From Megamerina dolium (Eukaryota > Arthropoda > Insecta > Diptera > Megamerinidae): a stretch of 64,000 bases of DNA. This document shows, piece by piece, positions 1 to 12,200 of this stretch. A model generated the notes under the pieces. That model searched no databases. It worked only from the letters and a program-made list of their open reading frames with translations, and had not been told where the DNA came from. The translations under genes and the position numbers were made by a program. Within the stretch, counting starts at the first letter, position 1; the number at the start of each line of letters is the position of its first letter. The DNA is taken from NCBI GenBank assembly GCA_963854835.1, contig OY978527.1:23457057-23521056 (forward strand), given 5' to 3'.

Positions 1-735
1 CTTCCACTTTTTATCGACGAACCCTTTTCGCAGTCTACTACGGCAGTAACTTCCTGGCAATGACCAATCACCATTCCTTTCTTCACAACTGTAGATGTAT
101 AGTTGGATTTAATATTCGCACCGGTATTATTCCATTTTCTTTAGGTTCCACTAACATCCTACCAAGTATTATGTTTTTATTCGTTATTTCTTAACCTGCT
201 TCCACAACTTGCCTGTCCCATCATCCACATTCATCTGTGCCCAAATCACCGCTTCTGATTTTGCTGGAACCTCTTGGCGTTGACATGCCAGTACTCGTTT
301 GATGTTACCACTACGCTTGTAACCGATGTTCAATGGTAACTCGACATTTGCATAGCGTAGTATCCGTTGATTTAAATCTAACGTAAACCCATTGTCAATC
401 ATAAAATCAACACCAGTTATTACGTCATCGATGATGTCGGCCACAATGAATTCATGTTCCCACGTACTTTTCCAATAGATACTCGTTTCTTTATCTTACC
501 CAGAATTTGTGCATCCTCACCCGTTGCTGTACGCAATTTTATTCCCATTAAAGGCTTAAACCTCTTTACCAAATCACTCTTGATTATAGAATGTGATGCA
601 CCAGTATCCAGGGTTAACATTAATAGTCAAGCTGCTTGGCACACGCTGTAGTTGTGAAATGTGAATGATGGGGCAACCCACTGTTGGAGTCAGTTCACGC
701 CCCGCTGAACTGACTCGGTTTGGTTTAGCGATGGA
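1..735 (-). pseudogene. gypsy pol fragment (protease region), copy C
   Basis: The reverse strand encodes the aspartic protease region of the same Pol as copy A, including the active-site DTGAS near position 600. Compared with copy A it has single-base losses near 99 and 465, a short deletion near 193 and a deletion of about 26 bases near 622, so the frame is broken several times. In the intact relative this protease processes the Gag-Pol polyprotein. No reverse transcriptase is present, because the window starts inside the region between protease and RT. Confidence 0.85.
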
Positions 736-1626
736 TTTAGTGGAGCGATCGCTGTCCACCTTATTCTTCTTCTTTTGTCTTCCTGCAGAATTCGATCTTT
801 ATCGCTTTCGTAGTAGACGGCAGTCACGCGCCATATGTCCTGGTTTGTCGCAAATGAAGCACTTACCAGTAAATTTGTTTTCGCGCCGACCTGTGCTTTT
901 TCCTTCAGGCTGCACTACGGACTGTCAGGCATTCAACACGCTGCTTCAACCAGATTTGATGTTTCTATTTCTAGTTGGCGTACCCGTGGCATTGGTCGAC
1001 ATATGAAACTGGCGGCTTCAAACGTCAAGGCACTATTGACTGTTTAGGCATAAGTATTCCTTGGTGACATGACTAGGGCACGCTTTGTCCCTCCATCACG
1101 TATGCCACCTATGAATGCCTCTATTTTTATTTTTTCGACGAACTCTTCCGAATTACCGGAGAACGCTAGATGACATAAGCGCTCAATATCGGAAGCGAAT
1201 TCCTGAAGGCTCTCATTACCCCGTTGCACTCATCATCATCATCATCTCAATTCCACTCGATGTAATTGACTCTTGTATTCATTTCCATATTTTCGCTGGA
1301 GTGTGTCCATCAGTGATTGGTAGCTACCACGATCTTTCTCTGGAACCATTTGTAACACTTCGGAAGCATTGCCTTTTAATGCGACTATTAAAGCAGCAGT
1401 ATTGTCGCTATCATCCCATTGATTCTTCGAAGCTGTTGTCTCGAATTGAAGCTTGAAGATATTGAATGGCGTGCTTCCGTCAAATGTTGGTGGCTTTAAT
1501 TTGATTGTACTTGAATCTCTAATCACTGATGTGGCTGGTCCATTTATTTTTAGTTGATTGAGTTCGTGCTGTAATTTCTCGAACTTATCTTCCAAGTCAT
1601 CTACATGTTCCTTTAAATCCGTGACC
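720..1626 (-). pseudogene. gypsy gag fragment, copy C
   Basis: The reverse strand matches Gag of copy A from the zinc-knuckle region back to the coiled coil. The CCHC segment near 820-870 and the capsid-like part near 1050-1590 can be followed in alternating frames. Stops and indels break it, for example an expansion of cat triplets near 1230-1250. The N-terminal SAP-like domain and much of the coiled coil are absent, because the sequence switches to LTR near 1627. The site matching the frameshift heptamer of copy A has changed (GCTAAAC instead of GTTAAAC). Confidence 0.85.
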
Positions 1627-1628
1627 TT

Positions 1629-1944
1629 TAATAATAATCTCTATTTACAATCAACTCTGTTTACAATCAACTATTTACAATAACACTCTAATGTACTTGC
1701 AACTTTTGCCTCTGTATCAATGTTTTCGCAATCACCTTCGGAATTAGATTGATTTTCACTTCTCAACACTAGCTCTATTTATACTCTGTTAGCAACACCC
1801 CAGAATCTTCCTTTATCGAGATTCTTCTCTTCCTTTCTCGTTGACTTGTTCTGGTTATCGCTTATTTCTTTTTGATGACATTCGCTTCGATGCTGCCAAT
1901 AGTGTCAGTCACAATAGTGATGAATAACCAACTATCGATACTCG

Positions 1945-1946
<2 letters not shown>
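1629..1946 (-). repeat. LTR fragment of gypsy copy C
   Basis: It matches about three quarters of the LTRs at 25794-26230 and 31298-31738, starting inside the LTR and ending at ACTCGTTA, two bases short of the normal CGTTACA end. The junction with gag lies in a run of AATAAT shared by both sides, as expected for a deletion of about 660 bp relative to copy A. Confidence 0.85.
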
Positions 1947-1991
<45 letters not shown>

Positions 1992-1992
1992 G

Positions 1993-2051
<59 letters not shown>

Positions 2052-2058
2052 GTATATA

Positions 2059-2120
<62 letters not shown>
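1947..2120. repeat. (TA)n microsatellite with TATG interruptions
   Basis: About 170 bp of alternating TA broken by TGTATA units. It starts exactly where the LTR of copy C ends. Related gypsy copies have ATAT target duplications, so the tract probably grew from, or was, the TA-rich target. Open frames across it are repeat artefacts. Confidence 0.95.
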
Positions 2121-2123
<3 letters not shown>

Positions 2124-3299
2124 GTCTATGTGTATGGGTATAACGTTGTGATTGCGTCGCAGTGGCGAATATCATGAATGTGTAAGTGTATGTGTATGTG
2201 ATATAGTGAGTGGGAATGATAGGAAGAAAAGGATAAAGTAAAGTGAAGAAATCCGTCAGATTATGAAGACGATTGACGTCGGATGTCTTGGTGTGGTGAT
2301 GGTACCACAATATCAATAGTACAGGTCAATGGTCTCCGAAATCAACGACGGGCACATGTTACTTAATATGTTGATTGGAGGAGTGGGTCCAAGCTGTATT
2401 AACCCACGTTTCGATGTCGCGCCTTCAAGAAGCATATAACGGTGTGCCATGTCCTAATGCTCTCCTAATGGAGTATTAAGTTGTATGGATCTATGTAAAT
2501 CGAGGCGTTCGACATGATCTGATGAATGATCATGAACGAATTTGCTCGATAGAAGAGAAAAATTGTTAGTAATGTGTGTTGTGATTTTTATGTGTGTATA
2601 TGGCAGACTCACGTCACCTTACTCACGTTTAAATATTATAACTTGGGTGTAGCAATAGCAGTAGATGAGAAAATGGAGCAGTATATGATGCAAGAAGCAC
2701 TGCTAGTAATCTACATCCCTCAACCCCTCATAAGCGAAAACTAAAGAAAGGAAAGAAAAAGAAAATATAAAAATTAAATTTAAACAATTAAATGGTTGTC
2801 GTAATCATTTCCAATTTTGGCGATATAATTTGAGATTTTTGATCAATCTTGTTTTTGAATTGGGCTTATTTCATTTAGTGTGTTGAATTACCTTTAACAT
2901 CGGGGTTATTTAGATTTTTGTTGTGATTTATTGAATGATTTGTTTATTGAACTTTTTTTATATTCCTGTCTTGTTATTGTTGAAGTTGTGAATATTTTTT
3001 AGGTTAGGTAATTTTAGTTTCAAATCTTTAGTAGGATTAAGGTTGTAAGATTATAAAGGTAAGTGTCAGGAATATTATTAAGATTGGTTTTTGAATAAAT
3101 TTTTGAATTGGTTGCTGTGCTTTTGAATGTAATTTTTGATTGTGTCGATATATTTGAATTTGGAAGTGGTTCTATAATTTTGTTGATTTAGTAATTGTTG
3201 AATTTTAATAGGATAATTAGTGATTATCTAATATATTAAGCGCGTGTTTCATCAGGTTCACTCAGTGGAAGGGTTGATTGGGAGTTGAGTCAGTCGGTT
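2121..3299. other. No gene recognised; AT-rich spacer
   Basis: I see no conserved coding sequence. The segment leads into gag of gypsy #1 and may contain its leader or a decayed 5' LTR, but I found no LTR pair and no convincing primer-binding site. Confidence 0.5.
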
Positions 3300-3326
3300 T
3301 AGATATATGATACATTGTCAATTACA

Positions 3327-4888
3327 TGAGTGTGGTGAAACGGGACCAGGAGCAACGAAAAAGTCGTTGAGTAGAGGCATATACTCGAAAGAAGTGTCTA
3401 CAAAACGATAGCGAATTGGAAAGTGTAGATTCGGACAACGCAGATATGTCTTTACAACACTCGCCTGTTAAATCGTCAGCAGTACCTTGTAATTCCGGGG
3501 TAATTGACAAATCAAAAACGATCATCCAGCGAAACCTAGATACACCCGCTTCAGAGAGTGCCAAGGTGCATACAGTAAATGTAAATGTTCCTCCCCCGCC
3601 CCTGGAAAGAAATTCTGCCGGTAGTAGATTGGCAAATGTCACAACGAATGACCTGTCAGAATTGATCAGGGCGATAACGTTGGAAGTGCAGCAAACCCAA
3701 AGATTGCAGGAGACCATAAATTATGGTTTTAAAGATTTGAATAAGAGGATAGATCAAAATACCTCTCTTATAGATACCTTAGGTAATGGAGTGATGCAAA
3801 CGGAGCAAACAGCTGCCGGAGAACGCGAGCCTGATGTAGCATATAACACCATCCACCGACGGTCACCACTTTATCACGAGGAACGATCCGAAGTTTCACA
3901 ATCAAGACCTGAATCGAGAAATAGGCAAATTAATTATCGAGACCGTAATAGCGGACGACAGTTACAACTGGATAAATGGGGCATACAGTTTGACGGAAAC
4001 CAGGATAAATTGTCCATTGAAGATTTGTATTCCGTTTGGAACATCTCCAAGCACAGTATGGATGTGACTGGAATGAAATCCTGCGAGATTTTCATGTGTT
4101 GCTGGCCGGAGAAGCGAGAGAATGGTAATGGCTACATTTGAGAACCAGACATGTTTCGGATTGGTCAACAATGAGGCAGGACTTAATGCGGCAATATCGG
4201 AGTACTAAATCGCAATTTGATATGAATTATGCGTTGTATGGTGGACAGACGACAAATACCCGGAGAAACCGTCAATGCATATTTCCACGCGATGAGTAAA
4301 TTGAGAGCGCAGTTGACCAATCCCATTTCGGATTACGAGATGATACGGATCCTAAAGAGAAACATACTAGATGGGCTGGCGAGGATTTTATATCCCATAG
4401 CCATATACACTGTAGAACAATTGCGGGAAGAATGCAATGAAGCGGAATATAACTTCGCCAAACGTGAAACGCGTCCATTGCCTCATCAGTCCTCGAACCG
4501 CTACATGCCTCAATCAAGAAACAATAATGTTAATGCATTGCAAGCGTTACATGATATATACGCGGATACAGACGGGATTGAGGAGGTGAGTGAAGTGGTG
4601 AAGTACTTCAGTAGTCAACAGCACAAGCAGCCACCGGTTTGTTGGAACTGCAAACGCACCGGTCATGGCTATATGGAGTGCGAATCACCACAGCGCTCCA
4701 TTTTCTGTTACAAATGCGGTATGAGTGAGGTAATAACGCCCAAATGTCCGAGATGCAAAGCGGAAAACTCACTGAGGAAAGTGATGTTTATGGCGGGGGA
4801 ATCACGTTCGACGCAGACTCCCGCAGTGCGGCCACACAAACATTGGCATCAAACATCATTAATTCGCCAACTGATGAGTGTCCTATAA
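3327..4888 (+). pseudogene. gypsy #1 gag
   Basis: The likely start is the ATG at 3327 (MSVVKRDQEQ), followed shortly by a stop and frame change. The main frames are 3416-4141 and 4229-4888, with a break near 4090-4230. The first half is polar, with Pro-rich and helical stretches. The second half has a capsid-like helical region and then two zinc knuckles near 4640-4760, one starting CWNCKRTGHG and one CYKCG. This is the RNA-packaging structural protein of the retrotransposon. At least two frame breaks make it a pseudogene. Confidence 0.8.
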
Positions 4889-4964
4889 CAATTTTGAGAA
4901 AGCATGCCATTAGCGACGAAATTCCATTAGTTACAACAAAATACACATACCTATAGAAGAGCGT

Positions 4965-5520
4965 ATGAGGCGATACAAGGAGGCACGGAAGCGTATATTC
5001 GAGAAGAAACAGATTGCTGGCATGCGTATGGTATCAATCAGGATACTAAAAGCACGTGAACGTTATCAGTGCAGACGACACACTCGGAAGTGTGTGTTAT
5101 CGTCTGTACGACGATTCACTGATGGTGATCCAAGAGTATACGCCGAAGTGCAGATCCATAACACCAAATGTAGAGGCCTCCTGGATACTGGAGCATCAGT
5201 AAGTCTCATAGGAGCAGGCGCAGCCGAGTAGTTGAGCCAGTTGAAAGCCATTCCAGAGCGTTTTTTTTTTCGCAGGTGAAGACAGCAGGAGGAAAATCGC
5301 ATGTGCTAGATGGAAAGATAGTCCTGAAAATAAAATATAATGAGCAGGAGCATGATATGTTTTTTTTCATTTGTCCCAGCTTGGAACAAGCAAAGTAGAT
5401 TTTTGGAGAAAGTTTCGGTTGGCTCCGAAAATGCTTGGTGAAGCTCATGAACGCCAACGTGATGAGATGGAAATCGAGGAGGTAGTAGACGCGCCGGAGC
5501 AGCATGTATTGATGGAAGAT
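4965..5520 (+). pseudogene. gypsy #1 protease region
   Basis: The frame 4965-5231 ends in an aspartic protease start, with the active-site triad in LLDTGASVSLIG near 5175-5210. A stop follows at once, and the flap region that should come next is scattered through other frames to about 5520. In an active element the enzyme is a homodimeric aspartic protease cleaving Gag-Pol. Here it is cut off soon after the catalytic Asp. Confidence 0.75.
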
Positions 5521-5532
5521 CAGAGGAGTTGA

Positions 5533-6508
5533 GTGCAGGCTGTCATTGGGGAGTTGGCATCATTTAAGAGCCATGGCTTAGGTAGGACAAAGCTGGAAAG
5601 ACATAAAATTAAATTAGTAGATGGAGCAGAGCCAGTAAAAGATAGCTATTTTCCTGTATCACCAGCTGTGCAGGAACTATTATACCAGGAGTGGATAGGA
5701 TGTTGGAGCTGGAATTCGTGGTTATGCCATTCGGTCTGTGCAACGCAGTGATTGTGTCATCTGATGGATAAAGTTATTCCCCAACGCCTCAAATCGAATG
5801 TTTTTGTGTACCTTGACGATCTCCTTAGTATAGCTGCTGATTTCGATACGCATTTGAATATGTTGAGTGAAGTCGCTAAATGTGGGTTTCATCGTGCTTA
5901 ATGGAATGTTGCGTACCGATCCGGATAAGGTGTCAGCCATACAGAATATGCCAGTTCCGCGTTCGGCACGCGAGGTGCGAAGTTTCCTCGGTACAGCAGG
6001 CTGGTACAGAAGATTTATTCATAACTTTGCTTCCCTATCGGCTCCATTGAGTGACACATTGAAGAAAAAGAAGAAGTTCGAGATGACACCAGAAGGGGTG
6101 GAGGCCGTGAACAAGTTAAAGCAGGCCTTAACCACAGCCCCAGTTCTCAAGCATGCTGATTTCGCTAGACGTTTCTATGTCCAATGCGATGCCTCGGATC
6201 ACGGAGTGGGTGCAGTTCTCTTCCAGTTAGATGACGACAAAGTGGAACGACCTGTGGCATTCTTTTCGCAAAAATTAAATGAATGCCAACGTAATTACAG
6301 TGTCACTGAAAAGGAGTGTTTGGCAGCGGTACTTGCGATTAAAAAATTCCGACCGTACATCGAAATGATGCCATTCACCATGGTGACTGACCATGCCAGT
6401 CTCAAGTGGCTAATGTCACTCAAGGATGTCGGTTGGCGCGCTGGTCACTTCAGTTACAGGCATATGATTTTCAGGTTGAACACCGGAAGGGTTCTGACAA
6501 CATTGTAG
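5533..6508 (+). pseudogene. gypsy #1 reverse transcriptase and RNase H
   Basis: The start of RT (5533-5700) is followed directly by the conserved MPFGLCNA motif near 5727, so the part with the first catalytic Asp is deleted. The second motif, YLDD, is at 5809-5820. The connection and RNase H follow in the frame 5867-6508, with RNase H acidic residues in QCDASDHG, TEKECLAA and VTDHASLK. A frame change near 6430 cuts off the RNase H end, which continues in the next frame (VEHRKGSDN). Confidence 0.85.
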
Positions 6509-7775
6509 CAGATACCTTATCCAGGGCAATCGCCGACATAGTGTTGCCAAATCTCGAGACAACCGAATTTAACTCGGAACAATATAATCGATTGATGCAC
6601 ACAGTAAGTAACAACTCGAAAATGGTAGGTGTACGTGTTCATGATGGCGCTGTTTATAAAAGAGTTGATTTTGGTAGCACTGATTTGGAGGAATCCTCAT
6701 GGCGTTTGTGGATCCCGGATGGTTTGACCGCAGCTTTGGTTGAGGAAGCCCACAACGCGCCAACTTCATTCTCACGGTGGAATGGCGAAAACGTTGGATC
6801 GACTGCGTCAAAAATTTTACTGGGCAGGAATGGCGTCTCAAGTTCGCAGATATGTAAGCAATTGCCAAAAATACAAAGAGGCCAAGTCATCAAATTTTGT
6901 GATGCGTCCGGCAATGAGAGGCGAATTTGTGGTTCAGCGGCCATTCCAAAAATTATACATAGCCTTCCTCGATAAATATCCAAGATCGAAACGCCAGAAC
7001 TGTTATGTGCTTATCGTGTTGGACCAGTTCACTAAGTTCGTGTTTTTGAGGTCAATGAAAGATTCGACTGCACGGGGAGTGGTTAATTTCCTCGTTTCAT
7101 ATGTATTCTTAAAATTTGGTGTGCCAGAAGTGATTCATTCAGACAATGGAAGAAAGTTTTTATCTGGAGAATTCAGAAGAATGATAAGCAAATTTGGAAT
7201 TAACCACGTGAAAAATGCCGCGTACTCACCTCAAGCGAATGCTTCTGAGCGGCTGAATCAATCAGTCCTGAACGCAGTTAGAACTTACCTGGAAAATGAC
7301 CAAACGGAGTGGGATGCATATATCCCATAGATTGAGTGTGCACTGCGCAGTTCCGTGCATACAGCTACTGGTTTCTCCCCATACTACGCGCTTTTTGGGC
7401 AACACATGTTCTTAAATGATGTTGACTACCAATTGTCACGAAATTTGCTCATGCTGGAGGATGGTGAAGCTCAAGATGTAGCTCGTGTTAACCGGCTTTG
7501 AATGATCCGTAATGAAATTCGTAATAACTTGTATCAGGCTTACGAGAGAGGGGCGACGCATTATAACAGGAGAAGTAGGGTAGTGACTTTTGTTCCGGGG
7601 CAGGAAGTGTTTAAACGTAACTTTCCCCTCAGTGACTTCAGCAGGAGCTTTAAAAAGCTGAGTAAAAAGTTCACCAAATGACGAGTGGTCAGGGCGATCG
7701 GAAACAATATGTACGAGCTGGAAACTTTTCGTGGTAAATCCATGGGCATATTCCATGCCAAAGATGTTAAGTAGT
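6430..7775 (+). pseudogene. gypsy #1 integrase
   Basis: The end of RNase H runs into an integrase with a damaged N-terminal zinc-binding part (near 6750-6880) and a catalytic core in frame 6740-7330. The second and third catalytic residues are visible in IHSDNGRKF and NASERLNQS, but the first Asp is replaced (YIAFLDKYPRSK has Ala where Asp is usual). A stop at 7328 separates the core from the C-terminal part, which can be followed to MYELETFRGK and FHAKD near 7710-7770. It would insert cDNA into host DNA if intact, but it is not. Confidence 0.85.
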
Positions 7776-9987
7776 AGACTTGAACGGTTTGCTAAAAAGA
7801 AGAGATACAGATACACAAAGTATCAATATAATAGTGAATACGTAAATTTACACTTCCCGTGGTTTTTCCATATGATCCAGTGGACATATGCGTAGGATGA
7901 GTCCATGCAGTTTTGGTGGTGTTGCTAGTTTTTTTTTGTTATGCGCGGTGATGCCGTTTCATGGTCATTAATTTTGGACCAGATGTGTGCCGTTCCGTGG
8001 ATGGAAGCTTATTTTTCCAATTTTTCTTTTTGTTTTCTTGAATTCAATGGTATTGTATTCCATTGTATTTCATTCTATTATTTTTTTTATTATTTTTATT
8101 GTGTATTTTTTTCTAATTTTGCTGTTTTGTTTCGAATGGGACCCAATTTTTTTTATTTTCTTGTATCAAATTGTATTGTGTTCTGTTGTATTTAATTGTA
8201 TTATTTCTTTATTCTTTTGTATTTATATATTATATTTTGGTTTAGTTTAAGTATTTTCAGTTGTTTTCCTTTAAATTTCCATCCAGCATTGTACCTGTAA
8301 ATAGAAGAAAATATATTAGTTAATGGCCGCTTGCAGTTTGCATCATATGTCAGCTTATTGACTGCACTCGTAAAGTGGCATATACGCGATGAGGTTCAGG
8401 TAGGTTTGATGGTTTTTGTATTGAATGAATGGATTTTGATGTGTTTGTTTTTTTCATCAATATTTTTGACACCTTGTGATTTTTGACAATCAATGAACAT
8501 TCTTTCTTATATTGTGCATATGACAGTGGAACGGATGCTCCGATTGCGGTGCTGGATTAATTGTATTATGTTCCTGGTTAAGTTGGATGTCATATCTGGA
8601 ACACATTTTGATTTTTTTTTTCTAGTGAGGGAAATAGTTCACATTGCGAGCCAAAGGTTGAATACGATGAGTTTCTTTGGTTGTCAATGTCGGCCCGACT
8701 AATGCTGGTAGAGCATGAGACGTCTTATCTCAGGAGTGGGCGTGACCTACGCTGGGCACCACAAGAATTGTGTAGTTGGGAAGGTCCACACAGCACACTG
8801 TCGTTGTTACGTTTCTGTAACACTTCCTCTTACAGCGCCAGAGTTTTGTTGCGTGTGGCCTGTAAAGCTGAACTTGTCATGTCAAATGTGACTCCAACAT
8901 CTACAGCTGTCAACTGTGTCTTGATGTTGTATCACTTATTATAGCAGATGCCATAATGGTGGATTTCCTGCCGTACGTGATATGGGTTCTGATATTGGCT
9001 AAGCCAGTACATATACGATGTTGTGTATATGACCGTAACTTTTAGGGATACGTTGTATTGGTAATGTACATAAGGACGGTATATTGTAGTTCGTTAACCT
9101 TCTTTTGTTTGGTTAACGTTATCTGAACACATTTTTGTTGGCCGCATTCTGGTCTATTCTGTCGGTGTTATTTGGACGGTATATTGTGGTGAAGTTGTTT
9201 AAGAGTGATAATGTTAGCTGATTCTTATAACTCTGAAGTGTGTGTATGCGTGTTTTAACAATACCATAAGTAATAAAAGGACGTAGTGGCGATATAAAAT
9301 CAATTTAGTACGATCGTTATTTATGTAATAAAAAGTGTGTACATATGCATATCTGCAGATACTAGAGGACGGATGTCACACCAGAGGCCTGATGAACCAG
9401 AGGTGCGGTTATTTTTGTTGCAATCCTAGTATACTGTTTTTTTTTACGAAAGATATAATAACCATATAACTATTCCGCCCTATAATATTAACGGGTATAT
9501 TGTTAATCCCGTAAAGAATTGATCAGGCGCCTTAATTAACTTGGCTGAGTCAGCTAGCGGCAGCGTGGTAGTTGCACATGATAAACATTTTAATTTGTTT
9601 TTTGTCGATTATTTATTATTTAAAAGATAATATTTGGAGATTTTAATTTGTATGATGTGCATATGTACCTGATATGGGAGGAATGTATATGTGTATATCA
9701 TATGGTATTTGAATTTGGGTGCGATCGTACATAAAGAAGTAAAAATATAATCGTCATAAGTACAATTATATTTTTAGTAAAAATATAATCGTCTCGTTTT
9801 TATTTGCAGGTTCTTGTGGCACATACATATATACGTGCTTAGGTGATTCACACAAAATTGAGCTCAATAGGTTAGGGAGCCCTATATTTTAGTAAATACA
9901 AGAAATCTGTTGCGTTTGTGTCGTCATCGTCGTATTGGAATTCCCCCACTTTTTTCGACTTCCCTTTATTATCATACTTGCGAATTT

Positions 9988-9990
<3 letters not shown>
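7776..9990. other. No gene recognised; T-rich then mixed spacer
   Basis: 7930-8280 is T-rich and gives only Phe/Ile-rich artefact frames. The rest shows short internal repeats, such as GACGGTATATTGT near 9085 and 9173, and AAAAATATAATCGTC near 9740 and 9780. It may include the 3' untranslated region or LTR of gypsy #1, but I could not find a matching 5' copy. Confidence 0.45.
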
Positions 9991-9991
<1 letters not shown>

Positions 9992-10079
<88 letters not shown>

Positions 10080-10092
10080 AGTAAGTAAGTAG

Positions 10093-10120
<28 letters not shown>
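9992..10120. repeat. (TA)n microsatellite split by (GTAA)n
   Basis: Long TA run, then GTAAGTAAGTAAGTAG at 10077-10092, then TA again up to the truncated SINE at 10121. Confidence 0.95.
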
Positions 10121-10124
<4 letters not shown>

Positions 10125-10382
10125 ATATCGATAAGATTTTTCTTTCGAATGGTACCCACCTGTCGGCAAGCAATTGGCAATTCTTCCGACAGTAACGACT
10201 TGCCATGAAAAAGCTTCTTAAAGAACTCTGTGACAAAGCTCAGAAAAAGTGATGTCACAAGTGTTCTGCCGTTCGGAACCGGCTAAAATAAGTAGGTCCC
10301 TTCTAATACTGTCCAAATTTAAGACGCACAACAGTAATGGAAGAGAAGCTCGGCCAATGAGCCCTTTGGGGCTTTAAGTGCC

Positions 10383-10417
<35 letters not shown>
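10121..10417 (+). mobile_element. SINE, 5'-truncated copy 1 with poly(A) tail
   Basis: The body matches the full SINE at 45635-45998 from TTTAATATCGATAAG onward, but the tRNA-like head is missing. It ends in GGGGCTTTAAGTGCCACATA followed by about 30 A, unlike the CATA-type tail of copy 3. Truncation at the 5' end plus poly(A) fits target-primed reverse transcription by a LINE. It has no RNA polymerase III promoter left. Confidence 0.85.
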
Positions 10418-10433
<16 letters not shown>

Positions 10434-10447
10434 TATGTATATATATC
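10418..10447. repeat. (TA)n microsatellite after SINE tail
   Basis: Short TA tract directly following the poly(A) tail of the SINE; the SINE is thus bracketed by TA tracts. Confidence 0.85.
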
Positions 10448-11199
10448 GGCCCGTTAAGGACATGTGTATCTGTTGAATCACATATACCCATACTTACGAA
10501 AATACATTACATACATTGCCCAAATCTATACATTTAATGAAAAGAAAATCAAACAAAAGAATATTTCCGTTTATATACTAATAGGTGCATACATATGGAT
10601 AGATGTATATAATCAACATATATATCTAATGTATATTAATATATGCACATATATATAGTACCTTTTTATTTGTGTTTATAATTACATTTTTTTCGTTATA
10701 TACATAAAAATTACTTGTTTTATATGTATATATATTATACCTTATATGTTACATTTGTATATTTATACCTCTATTTACTTAATTTTTCTAAAAACTGGTC
10801 ATATTTATTACACATTTATTTATATTTTTTTTATACCTTTATTTATATGTTACAATTTCTTTTTATATTATTTCTATATATTTACAATTTTTCTTTCATT
10901 GGTTGTTATTCTTTTTTTTTGGTTTAATATATAATAAATAATTATGATATAATGTTTATTAGTATGTGCGGATAAAATTTTTTTTAGAGTGGGAATATAG
11001 GGGGATGTGTATGAAAGTGGAGTGATTCTTGCAGGCGTTTAATTTGTTAGTTAGTGGGGATCGTTCCCAGACGAGGTGTGCAAGACGGTCCAGGCTGGGT
11101 GGGTACACCCAGGAGCACACGGAGGCATGTCATCTGCCAGATGCGTGAGGTCATGAGTTTCTGTATATGGTATTAGTGTAAATGTGTGTCGTAGCGTTG
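10448..11199. other. No gene recognised; very AT-rich
   Basis: Mostly TATA- and TTTA-rich sequence with ATATG-like pseudo-repeats; the open frames rich in Tyr, Ile and Phe are compositional. Confidence 0.5.
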
Positions 11200-11336
11200 G
11201 CCTCGGTCGACGTTACTGTACATCCATTGTGGAGTCATGGCGGGTTGAGAAACACGACCCAATCTCCTTTTGTTAGCCGAGGCATTCATGACAATCACGG
11301 TATGTGGATGGACAATAATGGCGCCCAATCAAAACA
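11200..11336 (+). repeat. Probable LTR end and primer-binding site of gypsy #2
   Basis: The stretch ends GGACAATAATGGCGCCCAA. TGGCGCCCAA from 11319 has the form of a retroelement primer-binding site right after an LTR. A related sequence occurs inverted at 21297-21321 (TGGGCGCCATTATTG), which shows it is the conserved end of a dispersed repeat. The start of the LTR is not defined. Confidence 0.5.
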
Positions 11337-11564
11337 AATGTCGACTGGTCATGTTCTGTACGTTATTGTCTACTGTAGCGTTTTTGTTGTTGTTGCACAT
11401 TGTGATGCTTGCACTGACATTTTATATTGCATATGTTTCATGATGGCAAATATCATCGTCATTACAAACAAAACAATCCAAATATTCATTAACCACATAC
11501 ATTCCTTCTTCTTTTTTTTCACACATATTACAATAACATTGACGATGTTATAGTAACAACGCAA

Positions 11565-12200
11565 ACGTTTGAGGAGCTCGTTTTAAGCTCAACTTTAAAA
11601 AAATGCAAATGCGAACTTAATTATCTACGATATTCGGTGAGGGAACACGACATTTTGCCAAATAAGTCTCACGTGGAGTCTATTAAGAAATATCCAATGC
11701 CCTCTAACAATATAGAGGTACGACAATGCTTAGGTTTATTGTGCAAGGGCTTTTAATATTGTAAAGGATAAATTAGTGAATGCACCGGCGTTGGAAATAT
11801 TTAGCGATACGCAAGAAACTGAGCTGCATACAGATGCTAGTTCTCATGGTTTTGGAGCTATATTGCTACAAAAGCAAAGTGATGATAAATTTCATCCTAT
11901 CGCCTATTTTTCAAAGACCACGTCTCCTGCCGAATCGAAGAACCATAGTTTTGAGATGGAGACCATTGCCATCATGTATGATCTTGAGAGATTTCGAACA
12001 TTTTTAGAAGGTATACCGTTTACTATTGTCACCGATTGTAATTCTCACTCACGTTAAACAAGAAGCAATTAAACCTGAGGATTGCCAGATGGGCAGTAAA
12101 GTTAGAAAACTATGACTACAAAATCCGCAATCGAAAGGGGGAATTGATGAACCACGTAGACGCACTTAGTCGTTCACATATAGCTGACGTGTTTGATGGA
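11565..12200 (+). pseudogene. gypsy #2 RT end and RNase H
   Basis: Near 11600-11760 reads the thumb/connection with PNKSHVESIKKYPMP and a broken FLGL-type motif. RNase H follows in frame 11776-12057 with the first Asp in LHTDASSHGFGAIL, the Glu in SFEMETIAI and the next Asp in TIVTDCNS. A stop and frame change near 12057 precede the end motif (DALSRSH, near 12155-12180). Confidence 0.8.

Larger units (their letters stand above)
1..1946 (-). mobile_element. Truncated Ty3/gypsy element, copy C
   Basis: This stretch is collinear with the intact element at 25794-31738 and lies in the same orientation. It holds part of pol (protease), the 3' two thirds of gag, then jumps into the middle of an LTR. 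The leader, primer-binding site and gag start are missing. The left side runs off the window, so the rest of pol may lie outside. Many small indels and stops show it is dead. The LTR piece loses its last bases where a long TA tract begins. Confidence 0.9.
3300..7775 (+). mobile_element. Decayed Ty3/gypsy element #1
   Basis: Gag, protease, reverse transcriptase, RNase H and integrase pieces follow in the normal Ty3/gypsy order on plus over about 4.4 kb, with frameshifts, stops and an internal RT deletion. No terminal repeats were recognised, so the ends are approximate. The Gag and integrase sequences differ from those of copies A-C, so this is a separate lineage. Confidence 0.85.

Noticed and set aside
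1872..2316. Open frames rich in Tyr-Ile on both strands
   Set aside because: They are translations of the TA microsatellite, with no conserved sequence outside it.
7941..8250. Phe/Ile-rich small proteins
   Set aside because: T-rich low-complexity DNA; no start context or conserved motif.
9889..10491. Open frames across TA and poly(A) tracts
   Set aside because: Repeat artefacts; the non-repeat parts are SINE sequence.
10715..10934. Hydrophobic small membrane protein candidates
   Set aside because: AT-rich composition gives Phe/Tyr/Ile/Leu runs; no supporting signals.
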